From Artemia franciscana (Eukaryota > Arthropoda > Branchiopoda > Anostraca > Artemiidae), in the NCBI RefSeq assembly GCF_032884065.1, contig NW_027062694.1, positions 124,001 through 188,000 of the forward strand: 64,000 nucleotides of DNA, read 5' to 3'. Positions 49,291 to 60,632 of this stretch are shown piece after piece. A program made the translations under genes and the position numbers. Within the stretch, counting starts at the first letter, position 1; every line of letters starts with the position of its first letter. The notes below the pieces were generated by a model. That model worked only from the letters and a program-made list of their open reading frames with translations. It was not told where the DNA came from and ran no database searches.

Positions 49291-50770
49291 GATATTTTGT
49301 GAGAATGGATGATAATTCTGTTCCTATTTCATTGAAAATAGAATTGGAAAAGTAGTATTCTGCAATTTCTTTTGTAATACTGGCTTTTTTATCTTTAGCC
49401 ATATTTGATTGTAATATTAGGTCCACTGATGCAACATATTTAATTAAATTAGTAATATGAGGTCCAACTCTATCTTGCATAGTTATGGCTTGAGTAGAAA
49501 TATTAGGAAAAGCTGCCACTCTTTCAGACCAAGATTTAGGCTTAGTTTTAGGATTGTTGAGGGATGGACTAGCTTCAGCCACCTTGGGATGCTCCTTAGC
49601 CAATGGAGGGTAAGAAGTCTCAGTAGGAGGTATGAGTGCCTGATTTGGGTGGTTCTTGTGGACCTGTAGCCAGGGTTTTTGAGGAAGGGCTAAATTCCCT
49701 TCTTTGGCCTCATTAACTCTTGGACCTGATGGTACTTTGGACCGCTTGGCCAGCTCCATTGCAGCTATTGGGAAAGGAACATTTTCTTGAAGAGCAATCT
49801 TTAAAACTTTAGCTCGTTGAACATATTTAGGACATGAATTGTGATCTGCTGATTGATGTCTACCATCACAGTTTGTACATTTAGGCACTTCAGTGCATCT
49901 ACTTTCTGTAGACAAGGAGTGATTACCAAGGCAATTAGGGCACCCTGGCACAGAAGAAGAACAATACCTAGATGAGTGACCAAGCTTAAAACATTTTGAG
50001 CATTGAAGAGGTTTTTCTTGGTATATTTTATGAGCTTTTTGCTGACCAAAAAGGAATACTGAGTCGAATTGGGAACTAGCAGGTAAGATAAAGAGAACAC
50101 TCTTACTACTTCTTGTTCCCTTAGAATCTAGTTTGCCCATACGATGAACATCCAGAACCTCCAGCATTTCCCCCTTATTGTTCATAAGGCCATCTTTCAA
50201 GTCGTCATTTGACAGTTCCAATGGTATGTTGTACAATACTATTTTCTGAGAATTTTTCAGGGTTGGTTTCCACCATTCAGGTGTAACAGGAATATTGCCA
50301 ATTTTATTCAGGCTAAGGGCTTTGTAGGCTTCATTTCTGTCAAGAAACATAACCATTAATGAACCATCTCTGTTCACATTCACAGTGAAGCTGCATCTAA
50401 AAGTTTTGAAAAGATTCATTCTAATGTTAGTAATATTTTTGATAGAGAAAGATTGATCTTTTACTGTTGGAGTAAATAGGATAATGGATTTGTCCTTTAT
50501 CTCCACAGCTGGATTTGGGTTTGAGAGTCCCATTATTTCAGGAGGACTCATAGAAGGTTTTTTTCGTTTCTGTTTTCTGCCTACTGTCTGAAAATCCTCA
50601 TTTAGCAGGTTGTCAGTTTCAGAGATTGGTGGCTCAGTGACAGTAATCATGGTTTCATTCAGGCTATCATCATTGGATATTGGAGATACAACAATAGGAA
50701 TATCAGCTTCTGATAACCAATTAGATGTTTGGCCCCCTTCCCTGAGGGGGCTAGAAGTGTTAGGAAACAT
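49253..50770 (-). CDS. LINE ORF1, gag-like nucleic-acid-binding protein
   Basis: 505 codons, uninterrupted. Residues 1-90 are polar and disordered with a basic patch (GRKQKRKK, residues 64-71). Residues 95-240 look like an RRM-like region: KIVLYNIPLE near 176-185 is a typical beta1 strand followed by a helix. Three CCHC-type zinc knuckles follow: C257-C260-H265-C270, C277-C280-H284-C292 and C298-C301-H305-C313. The rest is basic and Pro-rich (KTKPKSWSERVAAFP). This layout is usual for ORF1 of I and Jockey-group LINEs, whose product packages the element RNA and acts as a nucleic-acid chaperone in the RNP. It overlaps the start of ORF2 by 38 bases, so ORF2 is probably translated by reinitiation or frameshift-like coupling. 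Confidence 0.88.
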   Translation of the reverse strand: MFPNTSSPLREGGQTSNWLSEADIPIVVSPISNDDSLNETMITVTEPPISETDNLLNEDFQTVGRKQKRKKPSMSPPEIMGLSNPNPAVEIKDKSIILFTPTVKDQSFSIKNITNIRMNLFKTFRCSFTVNVNRDGSLMVMFLDRNEAYKALSLNKIGNIPVTPEWWKPTLKNSQKIVLYNIPLELSNDDLKDGLMNNKGEMLEVLDVHRMGKLDSKGTRSSKSVLFILPASSQFDSVFLFGQQKAHKIYQEKPLQCSKCFKLGHSSRYCSSSVPGCPNCLGNHSLSTESRCTEVPKCTNCDGRHQSADHNSCPKYVQRAKVLKIALQENVPFPIAAMELAKRSKVPSGPRVNEAKEGNLALPQKPWLQVHKNHPNQALIPPTETSYPPLAKEHPKVAEASPSLNNPKTKPKSWSERVAAFPNISTQAITMQDRVGPHITNLIKYVASVDLILQSNMAKDKKASITKEIAEYYFSNSIFNEIGTELSSILTKYHAGHLFNPSYVN

Positions 50771-51109
50771 TGGGTTCAGGAAAGGGAAATTCCAGAAACT
50801 CTAACCACGCAATAGATTTATATGAAAAGGCAAAATAATACTTCACACACAAAAGGAGTAGCAAGAGCTTTACTTCCTTTCACTCAGAAAATAAATGAAA
50901 TCAATAATATAAATTTTTCATCAATTGATTTCTTCTTTTCTTCACCCCCCCAGTTTAATTATTCTCTATTCAAGTAAGTAGAACCGAAAAACGAATCTGG
51001 GCCATCCCATCCAGTGTTTTTGCTAAGCATGGTTCAAAAACAAGTAGGAAGGAAAAAAGTAAAAAAGTAAGTGGAGCTGAAGTAAAAATAGTTTCAAATC
51101 ATTAGACAT

Positions 51110-52190
51110 AACTTTATTTTGGGTTAGGGAGTTTCATAGACCAACTACATAATTCGAAAAAATGTTTTTTGCAGCCTGGTATTAAAGCGTTAAACTTCAG
51201 GGGGTCATTTACGGAACAGGCTCAGGATGTAATCATGATCTCAAAATCACTGTGTACATTTTAAATGCATCTCCTCGCTTACGTCTTTATTTGAGAGATG
51301 GTCTTTTGAGTGTTTGAAGTTGGATAGAATATGAAAACTTTTGAAAACCCCTTATACATTGGATTTCTCGCTGCTGTACAAATTTTAGAACTGATTGGTC
51401 AAACATATCAATTGTAGTGGCAATGTAAATCCCAAATTCCTAGTCAAAATTGGCCTAAGGGTCATGAATTGAGTTGACTTTTCTGGAGTAGTCTTCACAA
51501 AAGAAAATTGTGCTCCTTGTGGTCGAAGATGCATCATTAATACGAATTTATAACAGTTTTGGGCCCAAAACTTTGCCTTTGGGTACCCTGCACTATACTT
51601 CCACCGATTCTGACAGCAAAATGTATCTGCAATCCCAAAATACTTTTAACACCTGTTTTCTGTTGAGAATAAATGGAATCACCCAATTTATAACTCCTTC
51701 TTGAAGGTCTATTGCGTGGAGCTTAGAATCTAAATCTAAAAGCATCATATCGACTGAAAATCCCAATACCATAAGTTTCGGCACGTTTTCATAGGCATCT
51801 ATGAGTTTTGCAGCAACTGATCAACTGAGACTGGAGCCACAATAGCTTGTTCGTTTTTGGATGTTCTACAATAGCAGTATTTGTTATTCCTTCAAGAAGT
51901 TTCCCCACTCCTGAGGTGCGACTAATTGTTCGATAATTTTTGCCCTCATCTCTGCCTCTCCCCTTGTCAACATGTGTAGTTTAAACATCCTTCCTATTGT
52001 GTAGGGCAGATTTTGTACTTATGTATTATTTGAATAGTAGGGGAAAAGCATCATATTATACCGCATGCATCTCCTTTAATAGGTGGGGATACTTCATCTG
52101 GTCCATATGATTTATTTGCGTTAATCTTCTTTAGTCGATTCTCTACCCCTATTTTAGACGGAATAATTTTTATTATTTCATGCTGTGGGG
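51110..52190 (-). mobile_element. CR1-like LINE fragment, heavily decayed
   Basis: Read on the minus strand: LKKINANKSYGPDEVSPPIK near 52150-52085 (a K-x-GPDEVHP motif), then NYRTISRTSGVGKLLEGITN near 51945-51880, then HAIDLQEGVINWVIPFILNR around 51730-51660, then a broken VPKGKVLGPKLL-IRIND around 51590-51540. In the C-terminal region, a degenerate RRKRGD and KNIFSNYVVGLWNSLTQNKV (51180-51120) can still be made out across frames. The order matches the CR1-like copies at 28650 and 60633. Many stops and indels make it one of the oldest copies here. No clear tail was found. Confidence 0.65.
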
Positions 52191-52499
52191 GATCTGTAAG
52201 TGGGGCATTATCTGAAACTCTAATTACTGAAAGAATTTGCTTTTTTAGTGATTTTGGTAATAGCCTGGTATTGTTTTTATTCTTTGTTTACAACTTGCAG
52301 CATTTCTTTTTTTCGTTCCTAGCCTTTTTAATTTGTTGGGTAATATAGAAAAGTTAGTTTTCGTATTTTGTATTTTGTATTTTATAAAAGACATATAAAA
52401 GACTTAGTTATATATGATTATTTCACTGTCAATCAAAGACCAATCACACTGTATCAGTTCCTGACGAATCAGATTGTACACAATCTAGATAGGTTTTTT

Positions 52500-53285
52500 G
52501 AATTCTGTTCTTTGAAGATATAGTGTAAAATTACAACTAATCCCAGTGTGGTCCGTAGCTTCAAATGCCTTCTCATCTCCATCGTGTTCGAGTTTTGCAG
52601 AATAAAGCGCTTCGAGTGTTATGTGGTGTAGGTTTTAAAGACTCGGTACAAAAGAGGTATATAGAATGCAAAATCTTGCCTTTAGCAGGACTTATTATTT
52701 TTTATCGAAGCCTGTTTATATATAAATATTTTCAAAATTGTTTACCAATATGTTTTAAAAGTATGTTTGAATTAGGAAGTGATATTCATACACATTCTAC
52801 GAGACAGTCCGATATAATTCGTCGTCCGCTTGCTATTACCCGTAGATCTCAATTTTCTATTCGGCATCTAGGACCCCATGCATGAAATTGTTTACCTACG
52901 ACTTTGAGAAACATGGATAGTTTTTTTGAATTTTGGCGGGAATTAAAGTTATTTTGCCTTAATATTTATGGTTTTGATAGTTGAGTGGACCTCAAGTGGA
53001 GCCAAGATGTTGGTTTTGATTTTGGCGATACTGGTAAAGTGGTTTTAGTTTCTTTTTGTTTTATCTCTTTTGAAGTGTAAATCCGTTTCGATTGAAATGC
53101 AGGGTAATTAATTTTTTTCTTCTTCTTTCTTTCTTTTTTCTTTTCCTTTTCTTTTCTTTTTATTTTTTATTCTTTTTCGTATTGTTTTATTTGTATGTGT
53201 ATTGGGGTTGTAAGCCCAAACAAGCTTTGCTTCGGGCCATTTGCTTGTTTTGTTTTGTTATTTATATTAATAAACCCATCTTTCT
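52500..53285 (+). mobile_element. LINE C-terminal fragment and 3' UTR, unassigned clade
   Basis: The frame 52565-52885 encodes a LINE-type C-terminal domain: LHRVRVLQNKALRVLCG, LPLAGLIIFYRSLFIYKYF, LPICFKSMFELGSDIHTHST and RHLGPHA. After one TGA in place of a Trp codon it continues NCLPTTLRNMDSFFEFWREL to 52983. The LQN-ALR..CG plus LP..F pattern is the post-RT region found in several LINE groups of invertebrates; I cannot fix the clade without the RT core. The 3' UTR has a polypyrimidine tract (53104-53180), a small stem around GCCCAAACAAGCTTTGCTTC (53213-53232) and AATAAA (53268-53273). Confidence 0.6.
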
Positions 53286-54365
53286 CTCTAAAAAAATGCC
53301 AGTATAATCTTATAAGACTCATGGTCTTTGGTAATATAAAATAAAACAGCGAAGGAGTCTGGCCATTTCTATATCTAGTCGAGAAGCTAACTGCCTGGTG
53401 CAAACGATGACCAAATAGGCACTCTGGGAGTATTGTATTAAAATAATTTAAGAGAGTCCAGATCTGTTGACCCATTGAACATTTAGAACATTAAAGTTAT
53501 AATTAATAATCATATTTCTTTGTTGCTTCATTTTAATATCAGTTGATGTACAAATACCGAGTATGAAGGATTAAAGCCTGAAGGAATAGAGCTTCTGCAT
53601 ATGCAACCGATCTCGAATGACTTACACGGTAGGAGGAAAGACCTCCACACTTGATCACATATGGCTCATAATCTAAGTTAATATCTTTGCTTTCAACCTT
53701 CAAAAAGCTCCAGATATACACGGATATTCCTCTTCCTAATTATTCACATAAGTAGGTGACCAGGGTACATTCATGTTTCTGGATCTGGGCATCCCCAAGA
53801 GGGGTATTTTGCCATTCAGTTTGAACTTCACAGACAGAATAAACGTCTTTTTTCATTCGTGACAAAAAGTCTTATCTCATGGAGCTTTGATGTTAAACAA
53901 TCTACATTACTGAAGAAGACTTTCAAGCCATTTTTCAGCCAAGGCGTGCAATTTTATATCGGGCTGTGTGTGTTTCCTTAGAAGCGTACACAGTGTTCCG
54001 TTACGTTCTGTTAATTTTATACTGTTGTTTTTGAAAATACTCATGAAAATAGCCTGCTCGAAAACGAAACAGCTTACTGATTTTGCACCGTAAAAACGTT
54101 TACTTGAATCATCAATTTTAATTATCTTAACACAGGAAGATACAGAGTTATTTAAGCTGCTTATATTTTTGAGAGTCTTTTAGTTTGTATCTATTGCAGA
54201 TGGCGCTGTGGAGGGCTTTGCGCTTTTTGGAACAATTGTGTTACCTCGAATGACTATGGTTTTCGTCATCATTAGTTCGTTGCACATGAATTACTCCTTA
54301 CAGCTTTGCTCTTTTGATATGGCAAATCTTCGAAACTTGATTTCTAGACTGAAAACCAGCGCACA
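53286..54365. other. no recognised gene
   Basis: AT-rich host sequence between a LINE 3' end and the Helitron. No convincing coding on either strand. Confidence 0.5.
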
Positions 54366-54795
54366 TCTATATATATATATACATAAATAAGTTATATAAG
54401 GCTTTGTATATGACGTCATTATAAGATGACATTACAGACCGGGACACAAATGACGCGGGATACAGGGAATATAAATGACGACCGGGAAACAAATGGCAAC
54501 CAGGACACCGGGACACAGGGAATATAAATGACGACAGGGACACAACTACAACGGGGACGCCGGGGGCACAGGGAGAATATGTAAATGACGACGGGGACAT
54601 AGGAAATATTCGATTAGCACTCACCATCGACAAACATCATGGGCAATCATTAGAAAAATGCGGTATAGATTTGAATACGGATTGTTCTTCCAATGGACAA
54701 TTATATGTTGCATGTTCAAGAGTCGGTAAACCTGACAATCTATTACACAACTAAAATGGCGCGTAACCAATACGGCGCGCCACGCCAACAGCTAG
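54366..54795 (+). mobile_element. short Helitron, non-autonomous, with helicase remnant
   Basis: Begins with TCTATATATATA directly after a host A (54365) and ends with CTAG (54792-54795) before a host T (54796), the Helitron signature of TC...CTRR between A and T. A GC-rich stem (GGCG/CGCC around 54773-54786) precedes the 3' end by a few bases. The interior has a minisatellite of GGGACACAGGGAATATAAATG-like units (54438-54605) and the last ~49 codons of a Pif1-like Helitron helicase (54608-54754). At 430 bp it is an internally deleted derivative, moved by enzymes from a full-length relative. A CRE-like palindrome TGACGTCA occurs at 54411-54418, probably by chance. Confidence 0.85.
54608..54754 (+). 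pseudogene. Helitron Rep/helicase, C-terminal fragment
   Basis: One open frame of 48 codons and a stop: IRLALTIDKHHGQSLEKCGI, then DLNTDCSSNGQLYVACSRVG, then KPDNLLHN. The H-GQSLE box and GQLYVACSRV match helicase motifs V and VI of the Pif1/RecD-type helicase in Helitron replication proteins, which unwind DNA in rolling-circle transposition. The ATPase part and the Rep nuclease are missing and there is no start codon, so it is a coding relic of the parent element. The natural stop is retained 38 bases before the Helitron 3' end, the expected spacing for an autonomous ancestor. Confidence 0.88.
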
Positions 54796-57640
54796 TATAT
54801 AATAAAAAGGAGCAGATAGGATAAATACTATTAGAAATTTTGAAGCTTGACAAGATTCTTTTCGGATATATGACCTTTGGATTTTGAACAAGCGCAAGGA
54901 CATAGTATAGTAAAATGAAAAGGAAAACTAGCTAAGCTTCATGAGATGAATAAAATGTGATAGGCAAAGATTCCAAAGGTCTAAATATAACGCCTTTAAG
55001 AAGATTTTACTTAAGGTGCTTCAAACGTTTTTGAGCAAATCATGAAAGGACCAAGTAGTTTCTCCCTCTCCTTTTTTTAGAACACACTTCGTCTAGAGAG
55101 TAGTATATAATATAAAATTGGCTTGATGCGTTGAAAAGGCTAAAAAGACCTCCAATTGCAACACCTGAAAACGTAAAGAAAAGATAAGAATAGTAAAAGA
55201 GTTCAGATATTTCTGCTTGTACACCCAAAGGCTCTGCAATGAAATAATTCTAGCAAGGCCAATGCTTATTTAAGCTTACTTTTTTCTTCACATCCTCAGA
55301 TATCGAAACTGAGCGCTTAGTAGTCTTTAAAAATATATCAAAAGCTATAAACATTGTTTAATTTTACAAATAAAACTTTTTATTGTCTCTTAGACAGCTG
55401 CAAGCCTGGAATCTATAAGTAGCGGCTTATTTAATGCTTAGCTAAGAGGCCACAGACACAGCCACAACCACAGACACGGCCATAACTCTTTTCCTTGATA
55501 TTCATCTTGTCATTTTATACCTAAAAACGGTAATAATACAAACCTTAGAGGTTGAAATGGCCATATTTAAAAAACACGTGAAGCGAGCTTACATTTGCAT
55601 GCCGGGTGGAAAGGCAATTTTAAAACAGGTGCCTTAAGTTTCAATTTCTTTTTAATTTTTAATAGAAAAGGTTAAGTCAAACACTGGTCAAGGGATGATA
55701 CACCACGAGCTGCAGGTACAGCCTTTTATGATGTCTTTAAGCAGACCGCCGTCTGAAAGTTCTAGGCACCCCTGTTTCGTTGTTATTACTTGACAAGAGA
55801 GAAATATAACTTGTTTATTATGATCTTTCTAAACATAAACATGGATAGATAACACTGCAAATCCTTGTCTTTGGGACATTTTCTTCCCTTGCCTGATTTC
55901 TTAGAATCAACATTTATGCGCTATCCACTTGTAAAGACTATCAAAAACAGCTTGCTTCTGATCGAATTATGAACCAATACCATATTCTTAGTAAACTGCG
56001 TATTGACAGCATTTTGGGATTTCATGCACGATGAATTGAAGATTGATAATATCTTAGTGGCGTCCAGAAGTTTTTAAGCCGATTGTAAGTAATCCACCAG
56101 ATCAAAAATGCTTTAAATTTTAAGTTAAGTTTAGGCTATTAATGCTTCTAATCTTATTAAAATCGCTGCTTCTGGAGTTCTTGATTGATGTAAAATATCT
56201 TTTGGAAAACTTTACGGGTCTCTTTGCTTTGTCTAATCAGCAATTTTGTTTCAGTGTTTCTCTTGTATCATTAGTAATAGTTTTAGCACAAAAATAATTA
56301 TTGAGCTTAAGATGCTAATAGCCTATGATGAAAATCAAAGATAATCGGGAAACAAAAACAAAATTCCAAGATATAGTTGTTAGAATTTCTGACTTGAAAA
56401 TTTTTATCAAGGAAAATGAGCTTGTAGAGAAAAATTTAAAGTAAGTAGAATTTTCAGTAAGTATAAATTCTTGTTAACATTATTTTTTTTTCAACCCATG
56501 TACCCGTAAATTTGACCAACGCTGAAGAAACCAAGAAACGGAAAAACAAATGGAAATTATACAATTTGTGCTATATATTTCCAACCACTTTTCGTGTTAA
56601 GATTCCAGAAATAAATCCATAAGTTTTCTGGGCTGCCTTAAGGAAATGTAAGGATGCCAAATGGAAAGAAAAACACAACCATCCTTTTGATTTCATGCTG
56701 ACATTGCGTCGTCTACGACAATTCTTAGCAGCTACAGAGAGGCAGCTTGCGCTATTTGGTAACATCCAGAACAAATTGAAGAACCGTTTTCTGATGCAAA
56801 CAACTACGATAGCTCTTTAATCCCAAAGGGCCCAGATGGTCCGTTAACTGGAAAAAATACTACACATTAATTATTTGCAGGCTACTGAACTAGGCCTAGA
56901 TAAAAATGAATAAGAAATACTGCCCACACAAAAGTTCACACGAAGATAGTCAATCTTCACGACACCAAACATCGACAACAAATCACACTTTGTCAGTGAC
57001 TTCAAGAGCCAACGCCAAATCATTAAAAAATATTAATAATAAGAATAAAACAAAAAACACTTCATCAAATATCCAATTTTAACTACAATATTTATAAATT
57101 TTTAAAATCAATTATTCTTTCCCAACAAGATGAGCCTTAAGCTCCCAAGTAGTCTTTTCACTGTTCAATGGTATTTATGAGTTTTGTGCTTTTACACTAA
57201 GTTCTTTCTGTGTGGATGTTTAAATGATTTTTTTTATTATGTTTGAAGTTAGCTGGTGGTTTTGAACGAAGTTTACAAAGACTTTTGGTTAATACAAGTA
57301 GTAAAAAACAACCTCTAGTTTCTGAAATTTCAAGATGAAGATACCATAAACAAACTATGGATACACTCTGACTAAAAATGACATGTACTTGATGGTTAGA
57401 AGACCCATCAACGGAACGGGAAGTTGGCATTCTTGTAAGTGAAGCAGCTGCGGCAAAATATTTGAAATTGAGCTTTGTGCTGGGTAGATGACTGAATTTA
57501 ATGCTAAATGTTCCAAATTTTGCTCAGACACAGAAGCAGATTTGTAAGTGCACGCCTCTTCTTTTATTATAACTAGACACATGCCACAATTTTTTGTGTT
57601 TATAATTTTATTTATTGTCTTTTAGAATTACAACTATAAT
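54796..57640. other. no recognised gene
   Basis: AT-rich. A small CACAGACACAGCCACAACCA run lies at 55450-55490. The segment 57235-57360 (TACAAGTAGTAAAAAACAAC, CTCTAGTTTCTGAAATTTCA) recurs at 61850-61905, linking it to the repeats further right. Confidence 0.5.
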
Positions 57641-60560
57641 TTTACCCAGTTTGGCTCAATCACAATTTATGAGGTTTCAAAGATCTCCAAATACGTTTCC
57701 TAAATTTAGAAAAACCATTTGATATTGCTTAAAATTCAGAAGAATTCCAGTTTAGCTACTTTTTGCTATCTTGGAGAGGGGACATGTTAGGAAAAATGAA
57801 ACTTTCAGTGATGAATCCAGGGCCAAAAAATGCTCCTTAAAGGTATTGCCAAGCATTTATGATAACCCTCTTTTGGTTTCTAAGTCTTATAAATTGGCCT
57901 ACTTGACAGGTCTATACCTAGCCTATTGGAATTTTGACAAAACATTGTTTTATCTTAATTTTCAGTTAGCCTCTTAGTTTCTTTTCATCTGGTTTAATTC
58001 TAAAAATGTGAGGTAAATGCTTAGTTTTGTTCCAAGTTCTCTAAACTGGAAACTATGCTGTACAGTTTCCTGTTTAGAATACTTAGAAATGCCAATTCTA
58101 GAAGCACATCAATTTCTGGTTGACCCTCATCCTCCATGGGGCAAAATATAAATACATAAAGTGAGCTTGCTTATAGGTAACATGGTAAAATTCTAGTTGA
58201 CTGACTTCTGGCTAAAGGGTTAGGTTAGGAAAATGAAACTTTCAAGGATGGGTCTAAAGGCTTAAGTATATCTTGGGAAGGTGTTTTGAAGTACCCAAAT
58301 CCGATCCTTCTCCCTCAAGAGGGCCATGAAATTTGCCTACATGACAGGTCTATACCTATTAAAATTTGACAAAACAACATCTTACCTTAGTTTTTAGTTA
58401 ACAGTTGCTTTTTCTCTGCCTTTAGCACTGAAAATGCAATGGTAAAATTCTAGTTAATTGACTTCTTGCTATCTCAGAAAGGGTTTAGGCTAGGAAAAAT
58501 GAAACTTTCAGGGATGAATCTACAGACTAAAGTATGTCCTGGGAAGGTATTTTGAAGCAACTACCTCCACTCCTTCTCCCTCTAGAGGGTCTTGACTTTT
58601 GATGACCTTTAAAAATATGTGTGTTAAAAAAATGAAACCTTGCAAAATAGATCTTCTGCTTAATTGAAGTACAACAAAATAGTTTTCAGCTTCATAACTT
58701 AGCTCAATTCCATTTCATAAGGTATTAAAGATATGCAAATACATTTCCTAAGTTTTGAAAACAAAACATTGATATGGCTCAAAATTCTACTGAAATAACA
58801 GGAATTGCATTTTCAGAACTAAAGGCAGAGAAAAAGCAACTAGTAACTGAAAATTAAGGTAAAATGATGTTTTGTCAAAATTTCAGTAGGCATAGACCTG
58901 TCATGTAGGCAAATTTCAGGGCCCTCTGGAGAGAGAAGGAGTGGAGGCAGGTACTTTAAAATGTCTTCCCAGGACATACTTTAGCCTGTAGACCCATCCC
59001 TGAAAGTTTCATTTTCCTAACCTAAACCCTTTCCAAGATAGCAAGAAGTCAATTAACAAGAATTTTACCAATGCAATTCCTGCTATTTGAGTAGAATTCT
59101 GAGCCATATCAATGTTTTTTTTTCTTCAAAATTTAGACAATTTATTTACATATCTTTAAATCATCATAAATTGGGATTAAGCAAAGTTGTGAAGCTGGAA
59201 ACAATTTTGTTATACTTCATTCAAGCAGAAGATCTATTTTGCAAGGTTTCACTTTTATAGCACACATATTTTTAAAGGTCATCAAAAGTCAGGGCCCTCT
59301 AGAGGGAGAAGGAGTAGAGATGGATATTTTGAAATACCTTCCTGGTATTTTGCCTTTTGACTCATCCCTGAAAGTTTCTTTTCCTAACCTAACCCCTTTC
59401 CAAGATAGCCAAAAGTCAATCAACTAGAATTTTACTGGTAACACTATCTATATAGCAAAGCATATTAGTCCATGGGCAGCAGGGCAAGGTCTGTATTCTA
59501 TGTTTATTTAATAAACCTTGTTTGAGGGTTTTTTTTACTCTTTGTTAAATAAATATAGAATGCAGACCTTGCCCCCACTGCCAGCAGGGCTCATGGACTA
59601 AGATGCTTTGCTCTATAGGTAATGTTACCTGTGAGCAAGCCCACTTTACACATTTTTAATCTTGTCGGAGATGGATTTTAGAAAGCTAAAAAATGGATGT
59701 GCTTCTCTAATAATGACAAAGAACCAATATGTAGTCATCAGAATCTTGCTATATGCCATAATACACACTTTAGAGCACTTGGAACAAAACTAAACATTTA
59801 CCAAATGCTATTTCTATTATTTGAGTAGAATTTTAAGCTATATTAATGGATTTTGCCAAAATTTAGGAAATGTATTTGTGAATCTTTGAAACCTCACAGA
59901 TTAGGATTAAGCAAAGTTGTGAAGCTGAAAACAGTTTCATAACACAAAGAATTTTTAAGGTCATCAAATGTCAAGGCCCTCTAGAGGGAGAAGGAGTAGA
60001 GGTAGGTACTTCAAAATACATTCCCAGGATATACTTTACTCTGAAGACCCATCCCCGAAAGTTTCTTTTTCCCAGCATAACCCCTTTCCATGATAGCAAA
60101 AAGTAGCTAAACTAGAATTCTACCAGAATATGCCTACTTGACAGGTACCTATTGCAATTTTGCAAAACAACATTTCACACCAATTTCCAATTATTAGTTC
60201 CTTTTCACTAGTTTTAGTTTTGAAGACATAATTCCTGTTATTTGAGTAGAATTCTAGGTAAAATTATAGTTTAGCTACTTTTTGCTATCTTGGAAAGGGG
60301 GTAGGTTAGGTAAATGAAACTTTCAGGGATAGTTCTACAGACTAAAGTTTGTCCCTGGAAGATAGTTTGAAGGACCTGCCTCCACTCCTCCCTCTAGATG
60401 GCGGTGACCTTTGATGACCTTTAAAAATTTCCTGCTTAAATGAAGTACAAGAGTAATAACAATAACAAATCCATGTGGCTGCATAACTCTGAACCCTGGA
60501 TATATATGTATTAAACTGTGAGATAAAACTGTTTTTCTTTTTTTTTTGCATTTTCCCTGG
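57641..60560. repeat. cluster of fold-back repeats
   Basis: At least seven copies of a 200-300-bp unit with GGGTTAGGTTAGGAAAATGA (+) or its complement. Plus-sense copies lie near 57770, 58215, 58480 and 60290; minus-sense near 59000, 59370 and 60060. Each unit also carries TCCCTCTAGAGGG-like palindromes and CCTACATGACAGGTCTATAC. Plus copies lie left and minus copies right of about 58750, so the region can fold back on itself. A hairpin MITE interrupts one unit at 59437-59629. No coding. Confidence 0.8.
59437..59629. mobile_element. hairpin MITE-like insertion
   Basis: A near-palindrome of about 193 bp: the left arm GCAAAGCATATTAGTCCATG with GGCAAGGTCTGTATTCTATG pairs with the right arm CATAGAATGCAGACC-like sequence and CATGGACTAAGATGCTTTGC; the loop is 59513-59543. 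A related unit at 58165-58195 lacks it (TTATAGGTAACATGGTAAAA), which shows it is an insertion. The outer GGTAACA/TGTTACC may be its termini or the target. Superfamily unknown. Confidence 0.75.
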
Positions 60561-60632
60561 TCTTGTGTTACCCTAGGTGTTGATTTAAGGGACCTACCTC
60601 AGTGCTGTGATTGATATATTTAGACTTTTGGT

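Larger units (their letters stand above)
45406..50833 (-). mobile_element. I-type non-LTR retrotransposon, both ORFs intact
   Basis: A full-length-looking LINE of about 5.4 kb: short 5' UTR, ORF1 (gag-like), ORF2 (endonuclease, reverse transcriptase, RNase H) and a ~180-bp 3' UTR. The ORF2 domain order with a C-terminal RNase H places it in the I superfamily (I, Nimb, Ingi, LOA and relatives). The two ORFs overlap by 38 bases. Neither has a stop or frameshift, unlike every other element in the window, so this copy is young and may be mobile or recently so. The octamer AATAATAC occurs at 45398-45405 and 50834-50841 and may be the target-site duplication; it defines the limits given here, but eight AT-rich bases could match by chance. 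The element sits immediately upstream (transcript sense) of the exon-like segment at 45236-45366. Confidence 0.9.

Noticed and set aside
47519..49669. Plus-strand frames of 61-70 codons across the I-type LINE
   Set aside because: Antisense shadows of ORF1 and ORF2.
53092..53307. Phe/Leu-rich open frame
   Set aside because: Translation of a polypyrimidine tract in a LINE 3' UTR.
54411..54418. cAMP response element TGACGTCA as a regulatory site
   Set aside because: Lies inside a Helitron far from any mapped promoter; an 8-bp match alone is not evidence.
54367..54633. 88-codon minus-strand frame across the Helitron
   Set aside because: Reading through a minisatellite; the opposite strand carries the genuine helicase tail.
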